Source: Ascoidea tarda (nom. inval.) | Lineage: Eukaryota > Ascomycota > Saccharomycetes > Ascoideales > Ascoideaceae | Direction: 5' to 3' | Length of the DNA: 30,518 bases | NCBI GenBank assembly: GCA_030560485.1 | Contig: JAKTTS010000153.1 | Location: forward strand, 1 to 30,518 | In this document: one piece after another, positions 9,180 through 17,842 of the stretch | Layout of the letters: every line of letters begins with the position of its first letter | Numbering within the stretch: position 1 is the stretch's first letter | Position numbers and translations under genes: made by a program | The notes under the pieces: model-generated | What the model was told of the DNA's origin: nothing | Database searches by the model: none | What the model saw: the letters and a program-made list of their open reading frames with translations, nothing else

Positions 9180-9640
9180 AGACGGAGGCGGAAGTTGCGG
9201 CGGTGGAAGAGAAAATTTGCTGTTGCTGCTCAGACCGGCGCCGGCCCGGTGTTTGCGGGAGTGCCGGCTCCAGAACAGACAGGGTAAGCGCGCGCCCAGT
9301 GCAGCAGTCCCCGTGCGAAACAGGACTCAGAACAGGGCGCAGAATAGGACGCCCTGGGACGAGGGCAGAGCGCGCCACAGCGCCCGTGCTTGTGGGTGGT
9401 GGCGGTGCGCTGCCTTTTCCTGGTCACGGGATGCCGCGCCGGAGCTGCCGCGGAAAAAGACTCTCGTACCTGAGCTGCTTCTCCGCGGTGCCGTTTTTTT
9501 GCTTCAGCCAATCAGAGCACGCTACATGTGTTCCACGCCGCTTGCTGTTTTTACCTGCAGCTGTCTGTGTGTGTACGCGTATTGCATGAACCAGTTGCCG
9601 GCGCAACGGTCCGAGACCAGGATTGGGAGACGGACGATTG
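9180..9640. other. GC-rich island in AT-rich intergenic DNA (unassigned)
   Basis: The bases at 9241-9300 are 70% G+C by direct count, and the island stays GC-rich to about 9480 before tapering. The flanks are mostly A/T. It contains the 10-bp palindrome CCGGCGCCGG (9235-9244) and possible stem-loops: AGTCC/GGACT (9306-9327), CAGGGCG/CGCCCTG (9333-9356), CGCCAC/GTGGCG (9373-9404) and CCGCG/CGCGG (9434-9453). A T7 run follows at 9494-9500. A frame is open on the plus strand (9157-9672), but its Arg/Ala/Gly-rich translation looks like what GC-rich DNA gives by chance. Candidates are a GC-rich upstream activating region, a structured non-coding RNA, or foreign DNA. I could not match RNase P, RNase MRP, SRP, U3 or spliceosomal snRNA signatures by eye. 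Confidence 0.6.
9508..9514 (+). promoter_or_regulatory. CCAAT box (CCAATCA)
   Basis: A perfect CCAATCA on the plus strand matches the Hap2/3/5 (NF-Y) binding site. It lies at the right edge of the GC-rich island, about 340 bp before the TATA box at 9857. Another ACGCGT hexamer occurs at 9575-9580. Together they suggest the island and its right flank are regulatory DNA. Confidence 0.45.
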
Positions 9641-9856
9641 ACTGTTGCGCTATTGTTCGATGGATGGTTTGAAGTGCTTTTCGGCTGCTTTACTGTTCTG
9701 TTTCTATTGTCCTTTTTATGCTTCGATTGTTTCCCTGCCTGTTTTCTATTGTTCTATCGCTGTTCAGTTTACTGTTGCTGTAGCTGAACCCTTGTATCTC
9801 TTGTCGCTCTTTCCTAATCAAGAACTGCACCAGCACCCCATTTTCTTTCCTTCTGG

Positions 9857-9864
9857 TATATATA
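9857..9864 (+). promoter_or_regulatory. TATA box of an orphan promoter-like segment
   Basis: TATATATA follows about 180 bp of pyrimidine-rich DNA (9670-9855) and precedes a pyrimidine-rich start-site-like stretch and ATG at 9898. That is the layout of a strong yeast promoter. The ATG opens only a four-codon frame (9898-9912), and no ORF follows before the 3' end of the convergent C2H2 gene. It may serve a non-coding RNA or a lost gene, or be chance. Confidence 0.4.
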
Positions 9865-9912
9865 TTCCTCCTCACCTTCGCTGTTCAACTCAAATCAATG
9901 TCGATTTATTAA

Positions 9913-10504
9913 ACTGTGTTATAATCTGGTGAATTAATAAATCATGAATTGAACTAAACTAAGATAAAATGGCTGAAATTAAAATGAAATAAAATGATAT
10001 ACAATAAAATAAATGAACTAAAAAACAAAACAATCAATCAACAATCAACAAAATAAACAAATTAATCAAAATAAATAAACAGAATTATGAATTTAAAGAA
10101 AATCTTATAAAAATTTTTAAATTAAGAATACCCATAGAAAAACAATTTTTTACTATATTTTTATTTTATCTAGTTTCAACTTATCTTCATTTAACGATAG
10201 CTTAACTCACCGTAACTTATCGTAACTTATCTTGTCTCATCTTAATTAAACTTGACTTGACTTGACTTGGCTTGCAACTCTGAAAAAATGCAGAAATATC
10301 ATAAAGAATTATCATAAATATCACAAAGAAACATAAAACATTAATGAAACAAAAAAAAAATTAACTAAACAAATAATTTGAAAAAAAATTGAAAAAAAGT
10401 TACTTATAATTATCCTTTTTGTCCATCTCAATTATAAAAGTCTTTTAGATTTAATACATTGTCATTATCACTAGTATCAGTCCTACTATCTTCATTCTTC
10501 ATCC
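9913..10504. other. AT-rich intergenic region downstream of the C2H2 gene
   Basis: About 590 bp with no ORF. The left half is AAATAAAA-like simple sequence. Around 10190-10275 are several CGTAACTTAT and CTTGA repeats. The right end is the 3' flank of the minus-strand zinc-finger gene. Confidence 0.6.
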
Positions 10505-12433
10505 TCAATTGTTTCTTGATGAATTAGGACTTCTATTAATATCACCACCATTATTATTATTATTATTATTATCATTATTAATGTTTCTAGTATTACTACC
10601 AATATTACTCAAACTACTCAAATTCAAATTGCTAAACCCCAATGAGCCTGGATTTAATGATAAATTACTCGTCACTGAATTCACCAATCCTGGTCCACTA
10701 TATGATGAATATCGATTATCTCCACGATAATTATGATTACCCCTGTCTCCATATTGTAATGGCACTGAACTTCCCAATGTTGCAAGATGTGGTAATGTTA
10801 CTGCGTTACCACTTCCATTATTACTAACATTATTATTGTTGTTATTATTTTCATTGTTATTTTCATTAGTATTACCACTGCCAACAACTGATTGTGCTTG
10901 ATGTGTTTGGTGTGTTTGGTGTGCTTGTTCTTGTCCTGCTTGTGCTTGTGAGTTATTACTAATCCCTAGATTCATATTATCCTTTTCTTGATTCTTTAAA
11001 TCTCTTTCATGAAGCTTCATATGACGCGTCATATTAGACCTTACTGAAAACAATCTACCACATCCCTCCCATGTACATTGAAATGGTTTTTCCCCTGTAT
11101 GTGAATATAAATGGGTTTGTAATGATGATGGTCTCTTAAATTGCTTTTGACATCTAGGACATCTATTTCTAGCTGCTGTTTCGGGTGTCATTCCTGCTGT
11201 AGTGGCATAACTATTTGTTCTTTTTCGATGTCTTCTTCTAGAACTTGTTGGTGTGCTTTTGTTGCTATTGTCATTGTTATTGTTGACATTATTGATATTA
11301 TTGATCCCATTAATCCCACTAATACCGTTAACATTATTAAGACTATTAATTCCATTAAGACTACCATTAATATTAGAAGAACTTAAATTGCTTGGTGGTG
11401 TAATTTCTTGGTTGGTAGTTAACAATGTCGACATTTGTGAAATTTGAGGTGTTGATGCTGAATAACCCATTCTTTGTTGAGACTGTGGTATTTGTGTGTT
11501 GGTTTGAAGTACTCTATATGTGGGTAGCCCTATTTGATTTAATGAATTTAGGGGATCTAATGTTTGTGTGCTTGTAGAACTTGACGAAAATGAAATATTA
11601 TCTTCTGTTTTGTATTGTTGAAGAGTTTGAAAATTATTCGAATAACTTGAATACATTTGTGAATTGTTTGGATTGGAAATTGGATTTAAGCTCGTATTGG
11701 GGTTTGCATTGACTGTTGTTGATTGTGCATAAATCGATGGAAAGGTTTGCTGCTGCTGTTGTTGTTGTTGTTGTTGCTGCTGTTGCTGTTGCACTATAGG
11801 TTGTGTGATGGCCTGGTTTTGATTTGAAGTTGTTGCATAATAACTCGGGGTGGAGTTATTATTATAAGCAATTGTTTCCAATGGTGGGTTTGGTGGATTT
11901 GGTGGGTTGCTTATAGAGGGCAAAGTGGAATTTGAAGCAGAATTATAAGTGGGGGGAATTGAACCACTATCCAAAGAACTTTGGGGTTGTTGAGTCTGCT
12001 GCTGCTGTTGCTGTTGTTGTGTGATTTCAGACTGAGGTATTAATGGTGTAGACCATTGATTATACGTTTGATAATATGAAATAGGAGGAGCTGAATAAAG
12101 TTGTTGAGCTGGAAATGCTGGCTGATAAAGAGCTGTTTGGTATTGTTGTGTGGGTTGTGCTTGTGCTTGGGATGGTTGTTGAGTCATATAAGGTGCACTT
12201 TGCTGTGTGATTTGGGATAAATAAGAGGTTTGATGAAGTTGGGAGTAGCTCTCATTAGCTTGTTGATATGCAGATGCAGAACTGGTCACTATGGGGTTCA
12301 ATGTGTTATTATTCGTCAAATTATGAATTGAATTTGGGTTATGCTCATTTTTGATGTAACTGTGATTTGAGTTGTTTTGTAGACCATTGTTAGTGTTGTT
12401 ATTTGGGATAGGAGGTGTTGACATTGTGAACAT
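10505..12433 (-). CDS. C2H2 zinc-finger transcription factor (CMR3/YPR015C-like)
   Basis: Predicted 642-residue protein with two adjacent C2H2 fingers. Finger 1 is C425-x2-C428-x12-H441-x3-H445 and finger 2 is C453-x4-C458-x12-H471-x3-H475, joined by the classic TGEKPFQ linker. Helix residues KRPSSLQTHLYSH and FSVRSNMTRHMKLH closely resemble those I associate with S. cerevisiae Cmr3/YPR013C and YPR015C and with filamentous-fungal FlbC-type regulators. A basic patch (SRRRHRKRTNS) just before the fingers is a likely nuclear localisation signal. The rest is Gln-, Asn- and Ser-rich, with poly-Gln near residues 214-229 and Asn runs at the C-terminus, typical of fungal activation domains. It is probably a nuclear DNA-binding regulator; its targets are unknown. 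ATGs occur at codons 1 and 4. Its 5' side faces a 7.6-kb gene-free region. Confidence 0.85.
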   Translation of the reverse strand: MFTMSTPPIPNNNTNNGLQNNSNHSYIKNEHNPNSIHNLTNNNTLNPIVTSSASAYQQANESYSQLHQTSYLSQITQQSAPYMTQQPSQAQAQPTQQYQTALYQPAFPAQQLYSAPPISYYQTYNQWSTPLIPQSEITQQQQQQQQTQQPQSSLDSGSIPPTYNSASNSTLPSISNPPNPPNPPLETIAYNNNSTPSYYATTSNQNQAITQPIVQQQQQQQQQQQQQQQTFPSIYAQSTTVNANPNTSLNPISNPNNSQMYSSYSNNFQTLQQYKTEDNISFSSSSTSTQTLDPLNSLNQIGLPTYRVLQTNTQIPQSQQRMGYSASTPQISQMSTLLTTNQEITPPSNLSSSNINGSLNGINSLNNVNGISGINGINNINNVNNNNDNSNKSTPTSSRRRHRKRTNSYATTAGMTPETAARNRCPRCQKQFKRPSSLQTHLYSHTGEKPFQCTWEGCGRLFSVRSNMTRHMKLHERDLKNQEKDNMNLGISNNSQAQAGQEQAHQTHQTHQAQSVVGSGNTNENNNENNNNNNNVSNNGSGNAVTLPHLATLGSSVPLQYGDRGNHNYRGDNRYSSYSGPGLVNSVTSNLSLNPGSLGFSNLNLSSLSNIGSNTRNINNDNNNNNNNGGDINRSPNSSRNN

Positions 12434-13990
12434 ATTTTAAAAATAAAACAGGTCAATTGATTGGTATTGTTTTTAGTTCTCAACAGATTTTTGTGTGAAG
12501 TACTTTTCAATTTTTTTTTTTGGATTGAAAATTTTTTTTTTTTTTTTCACAATACCAAATGTCTTTTTGTCCAAGAATAAGTATATATATCTATAATAGA
12601 ATCCGGTAAGGCGTGAAAGAGTATGTTTGTGAAATTGTGTTAGACTTTGGATAATTTTAGATCTGAAGATCAAGAAAGCAACGATATAGAGTAACGATGC
12701 AGAATAAAAAGAAAGCAGACAGAGATATGTTTATGTTTAAGAAAGGTTTAAGACCCGAGAATAGTTTGCTCTTGCTTTTACTTTTATTGTTTTGGTAGAA
12801 AGAAATCTCAATTTAAACTTGTAAAAATCAATCTCTGGAAATTGATCCTTTTTTTTCGAGTTTCTTTTGCGAAGGAAGATTTGCTTGCTAGTAACTGGTA
12901 ATAGCAGTTGTGGTTGATGACTGATGATGTTGGTGTTGATGTTTGATCAGAGGTATTAAAGTTATGGATCAATTAATCTGAAGTATTTCGATTATAATAA
13001 TAAGCAATCCAAAATAATATAAAGTTGCAAGAGTGTAGATTTGTTAATTTTTTGATTCAACGAAGGGCTGGAGTGGAGATCTTTAGAATTATAAACTAAG
13101 TGACTAATTATAGTTAACCAATATATAAAATTAACAATATTCAACCAGAAAAATAGATAAAAGAATAAATAGATAAAAATGTATATCCTTATTTATATTT
13201 ATATCTTTATTTGTATTTCTAATACAAAATATTGAGAGAAACAAAAAATTATAAAAAATTGGAGGAAAAAACAACAAATGAAATGAAATAAAAAAGAGAA
13301 CTAATAATTTTTAATGTAAAGGAATAAACTGTGAATGAGAGATTTAAAAATGAATATCAAACAACTTGAAATAGTTTGGCTTATATGAATTATTAAAATT
13401 GTTAGATGTATCTAGCAGAAAAAGAAATTAGTTAAAAATTTTATCAGGGAAAGATTAATATTCAAATATTAAATAGTAATTGAATAAAACACCAAATTGG
13501 CTATTGAATTATGGACTAAGGCTAGTACTAGTTGAGTATTCTAAAAAATAAAATAGGGCAGTATTTGTATCAATCAGATATTTTTGATATATATTCAAAA
13601 AAAAATAAGAATCAAGGAAGAAGAAAACAAAATAGTTTTGTTAATTAAGATAGTTTTGATAATTTTTAGAAAATTATAACTTTAACACTATTTTAAATTA
13701 ATAATAAATCCAAATCAAAAATTAAATTGATGATTTTAAAATTTACAATTTATCCTTTTTTCTTCAATATAGTTTTAAATTTTAATATAATACAAAAACC
13801 AAATTTTAAAATTTGGGAATTGGGTAGATTTGGTGGATTGAAAGCACTTGAAAACACTTGGTTGTTAGAATGACAAAGAGAAAGAAAGAGAAATTGTGTG
13901 AGATGGAGAATGAATAGAGACAGGTAAATTGGTGACTGGAATAAATAATCAAATAAACAAGTAAATAAAGAGACCATTTATCTATTTACG
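12434..13990. other. Gene-free AT-rich upstream region of the C2H2 gene
   Basis: This part of the gene desert must contain the C2H2 promoter. The sense strand of the leader carries two long A-tracts (T11 at 12511-12521 and T16 at 12532-12547 on the plus strand). A TATATATAT stretch lies at about 12581-12589. Beyond about 13100 the sequence is simple AT-rich DNA. A minus-strand frame at 13750-13977 (75 codons, Phe/Leu-rich) has an ATG but no recognisable features. Confidence 0.6.
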
Positions 13991-15197
13991 AATTTTTTTC
14001 TTTTTCGGGAAAATATAAACTTACAATTGGTATTATGCTACCTGAAGGAGACGATTTTGCTACTCACTGTGAACCTTTTTAATGTTAGTGAATTCACGAG
14101 AATATCCTACAGTGCAGGCCAAAGAAAAAACAAGATAAAGATGTTCTAGTAAGTACAGTGAGAGAAACATGATTCAAAACACTGCTTGAAAATTTTTACT
14201 ATGGCAATTTTGCTAATAATTGGTTCACTATAACATCAAGCCAATTATCTGATTCAATTTTGAATTCCTGTATATACTTGGACAAATTTGACTTCAGATC
14301 CTGATCTGCAATGTTAGTTAAAATTTAAAATTCTGGCCAACAACATTCAACTTAAGTAAGGTATTTTCAAAATGTCTAAAACCGAGTTTGCGATCTTTGA
14401 GCAATTGAACATTGCACAGTTCAGTTTTGCTAGCACTGTAGTGTTGGATTTTTATTGAATAAAGCAAACCCAAACAAAAACAAAAGCAAAACTAAGAGTT
14501 TCTTTTTACGGATTCAATTACCAGTGGCTGTTTTTTCCACTGCTTATCCAACGTCTCGACAGTCCATCAAACTCTATCATCGCCAGGCTACAGGCTGGAA
14601 GTAGTTCGTTGGAATATCTTTTTGTCAGGAACAAGCATCAGTAGTTTGGTGGTTACAGTGGGCTTGGACAAATTTTCTGTGAAACAGCGATTGATGATTG
14701 GTTTAAATCGCTGATTTTCGCCTCATCTATTTCTTTGGATAATCAAATTTGATGGAATCCAAGACAATCATTTTCTCTTGTCAGGTTCTTAAGATTTTTG
14801 GCTGCTATTGTCTGATGCTGACAAACTGATGCAATACAAAATGAGAGACTGTATTTGACTGGCAAATTTCAGCACTAGAATTGGCCAAATTCATTTTCAA
14901 AGCAGACTGGAGAATTCATTCAACAGTCGCTTGATTTTGCAACAGGCAAAAAGTCTCGCAATGGTGGGCGAAAGAATTTAGTAGGAAAGATAGGAAAAAA
15001 TGACATGACATTAAATTTTGTGACTTGCTCATTAGTTTTCAATAACAATTTGACCAGCTGAAGAAAAATGAAGAAAATTCAAAAAAAACTCGCGAAAATG
15101 CTCTCAAGTCTCTTTCCAATTCCCCAAAAAATAAGTCCAATTGTTTTTTGAAGCGTACAGGGGAATTTTAAAATTTCGACCAAGACATAAAGAGCAA

Positions 15198-15227
15198 GTC
15201 AAAATCCCCCCATTACCGGGATTTTAC
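15198..15227. repeat. Inverted repeat AAAATCCC/GGGATTTT
   Basis: Perfect 8-bp arms (15201-15208 and 15218-15225) surround a 9-nt loop, extended by two more pairs if one C is bulged. It is one of several short hairpins in the core of the desert. Confidence 0.7.
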
Positions 15228-15250
15228 ATGTGATCTGCTACTATTAATGT

Positions 15251-15314
15251 GTTTACACAGGGAATACCAATGGAAAATGCAAAACGCGGTGCAAAGCGTC
15301 CCTGTGACACAAAC
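15251..15314. repeat. Inverted repeat CACAGGGA/TCCCTGTG with extended stem
   Basis: Perfect 8-bp arms at 15256-15263 and 15299-15306 enclose 35 nt. Beyond an internal loop, GTTT (15251-15254) can pair with AAAC (15311-15314). The loop contains the near-duplicate words TGCAAAACG and TGCAAAGCG. It lies immediately after the 15198-15227 hairpin. Confidence 0.6.
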
Positions 15315-15708
15315 GTGGAATGGCTGCCGAAATCATCACAAGACCGCATAATATAACAACCACTCACGCGTTGGATTGCATAATGAATTGTTTGCCTAAT
15401 GCGGAAAATGAATTTGAATTTTTTTTCGAAACAAAACATTATTTTGGCATTCAGACATTATTTGATCAGTATTTGAACATTATTTGATATCTCCCTTTAT
15501 AGTTTTGATGCTTTCCTCTGGAATTCTAAAAGCGATGGTGGGTGTTCCCTAAAGATTCTCATTTGGCATTTGCTTTATTCGTTATCAATTTATATTCACT
15601 GTTATTCCATTTATTTCACACTTCAAAGTGTATTTTTCACCTCAAATTGTTAATTGAAACTTCTCTTTTTCAACTAAAATTGTGTCCCAACTCGGTTCCA
15701 AAACTCAT

Positions 15709-15758
15709 AGCTGTTTGTTCTAATTCAGTAATATCATATTACTGAATAGAGCAAAGCT
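15709..15758 (+). repeat. 50-bp near-perfect foldback (23 pairs)
   Basis: ATTCAGTAATAT (15723-15734) and ATATTACTGAAT (15736-15747) are perfect 12-bp arms around a single C. Outward, after one bulged A, TTGTTCT (15715-15721) pairs with AGAGCAA (15748-15754) using one G-U pair. After a 2-nt bulge, AGCT (15709-15712) pairs with AGCT (15755-15758). The G-U pair works only for plus-strand RNA; minus-strand RNA would have an A-C mismatch there. Confidence 0.75.
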
Positions 15759-16880
15759 GCTGAAATTCCCATCAATTGCTTTCATCAATTGATCCAAGTT
15801 AGAGTTTATAACCAAAGAAAAGCCTAATCACTATCTCCAAATCTCGCATAATAATTAGTTGCAAGTTAGAAATATTGGATCAGCCAAAAAAAACAATAAT
15901 CTCTTATTTTCTATTTATCCTTAATCTAAATCATACTGGTTTTATTCTGTTTTCAGCAGCAATGATTCTCATGGAAGAATAAACAAAAACTACACGCGAT
16001 TTTCAAACCTCTATTTTTTTAGCTGATTTTCCAGTGATCTACCAAATTGATTGACAATATTGCTCAAAATTGTATTGTAAACCCTCACTCAATACTGCTT
16101 GAGATGAACTTCTCTCTTGCATTTATTACTGGCCAGCTCTTTAAAAATAAAAATGCTAAGTGGAAATAACAAAAAAGCACAATAGAAAGCATCTATTGAT
16201 TAGCCTGACTTTAATTACATTATTATAAATAATTCACCAATAATCCATCAAATTTTGCTCAATGAGATTTACAAAATTTAATTTACAACTGTAATCAATC
16301 TTACTTTGACCAGCCCAAGCAAATTTATTATAATTTTTAGCTAATCTAATTTCAAAGAAGCTAGTAATTGTTTCTAGAAACATCCCAATTGAGAAGACTA
16401 AATAGCAAATTTTAAAAAACATATCACACTCGAAATTAAATCAACTGTTATTACCAATAATCTTATGTATCTTTTTTTCTTTTCAGTGTCTTTTACTCTG
16501 GTTCAGTTTTGGCTCTGATCAACAACATCAAAACATATCTGGATATCTCATTTCATTTTGATTTGAGTGCTATTTTTTCGTCCTTGAGAATACAGATTCT
16601 ACAAATTGGGTATTTGCTTACTGATTAGCTAATTCGCTAATTTGCTAACCCACTAGCTCAACCAATTGTTATCATTCAAATTTACTTGTTCCAATTGATT
16701 CCAACATAAAGTTGTTAAAGATAAATCCCCTATACATTTGCTACTTGCTAATAGGTACCTTCAAGCACAAATTATTTTTATGTTATTTACTTTACGAATC
16801 CTTATTTGATCAATATTCCATCTTGCTTTTTTTCCCATATTTTTCTTATTAAAACTTATGATATTCTAATATATTATATA

Positions 16881-16937
16881 TTTACTTTACTTTATTTTAT
16901 TTTATTTTATTTTATTTTATTTATTTTATTTTATTTT
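16881..16937. repeat. TTTTA pentanucleotide microsatellite
   Basis: About ten copies of TTTTA/TTTAC-like pentamers run head to tail, with one 4-bp interruption. Such asymmetric T-rich tracts are common in replication origins and nucleosome-free DNA, but no specific role can be shown. Confidence 0.85.
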
Positions 16938-17745
16938 TTTGTGTTATCATCTCTAATTTCCATAATTTCTTAATATCTATCTAAACCCTAATATGTTTCA
17001 TGTTTCAATCCAAATTCCATGATTGCAATCACTAATAAAGTAAAATCATTTAATACAGTAACTCTAAATACTCTTATTTAAACAGAAAAACTAGTGTTTA
17101 CCTAAGTGAATCCTTTGGTTTTGTCTGTTTATATTTCAACTGCCCAATAAACCACCTGGAAAACTGCCCTGTCCAGCTCTTGAAGAGTATGTAATTCAGA
17201 TATTTGACGTATCGACCCAAAATGACCTATTCTTTCTATTTTGTGACAAATATAAGAAATAAAAAACAAAATATTCTCATACAAACTAATGGTATCTCTC
17301 CATAATCGCTCTCAGTTATCATATAAATGCCAATTGCGAAATGAAATCATTTCCATTTAAATTTCTGTGAATTTTCTCTCTTTCTCAAAATTTCTTTGTT
17401 GAGTTTGCAAGAATGAATATTTTGTTGTAAACTTTTATCAAAAATTAAAATTTTATTATAAAAGTTAATTAAACCACTATCTATATACCAGCTTTCATCT
17501 TTGGCCAACAAATTTCAATCAATTGAATTCCTTTTTTCTCTTTTATTTAAAATTATCAGATTAAACTAAAAAAATTAATTTGTCTTCATTTTGTTACTTC
17601 ATTTCATCTCTAAAATTAATTGTTTTTCAAAAATTCAAAATAATATTACTATAATCTTACTCAAAATGAATCATAGAATATAACTTATAGAAATTGCAAA
17701 AAAATATCCATCCAATTACAAAACTAAAAGCATTGATAAAATTAA

Positions 17746-17842
17746 TAAGACAAATCATTATAATATAATTATTATAAGACAAATTATTATAAGACAAATC
17801 ATTACAATATAATCATTACATTATAATTATTATATTATAATT
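17746..17842. repeat. ATTATAAGACAAAT tandem repeat
   Basis: Three imperfect copies of ATTATAAGACAAATCATTA-like units are followed by degenerate ATTACAATATAATC sequence and a palindromic TATAATTATTATATTATAAT tail. It lies within the gene desert and is non-coding. Confidence 0.75.

Larger units (their letters stand above)
13991..15760. other. Less AT-rich, inverted-repeat-containing core of the gene desert
   Basis: About 1.8 kb with visibly higher complexity and G+C than the desert on either side, but no ORF above about 70 codons and no protein I recognise. It holds several perfect inverted repeats: 14216-14223/14241-14248, 14685-14692/14706-14713, 15201-15208/15218-15225 and 15256-15263/15299-15306 (8-bp arms), and 15723-15734/15736-15747 (12-bp arms). 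Candidate explanations are a long structured RNA gene, a centromere core, or an old decayed gene. A 28-codon frame at 14372-14458 (MSKTEFAIFEQL...) has a good ATG context but no support. An Sm-like ATTTTTGG word occurs at 14794-14801. Confidence 0.5.

Noticed and set aside
9157-9672. 171-codon plus-strand frame with an ATG across the GC-rich island
   Set aside because: Arg/Ala/Cys-rich translation with no domain pattern; GC-rich DNA has few stops, so overlapping frames are open on both strands at once.
13750-13977. 75-codon Phe/Leu-rich minus-strand frame
   Set aside because: T-rich DNA gives hydrophobic translations by chance; no family resemblance and repetitive neighbours.
14372-14458. 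28-codon ORF (MSKTEFAIFEQL...) with a good ATG context in the desert
   Set aside because: Too short to distinguish from chance without conservation or expression data; noted but not called.
15224-15439. 71-codon minus-strand frame
   Set aside because: No recognisable family, and it overlaps inverted repeats better explained as non-coding.
15225-15440. Point-centromere elements: ATCACATG (CDEI-like, minus strand) and a TGTTTTGTTTCGAA word (CDEIII-like, minus strand)
   Set aside because: The order is reversed relative to CDEI-CDEII-CDEIII, and the CDEIII-like word lacks bases of the CCG core; it does not form a Saccharomyces-type centromere.
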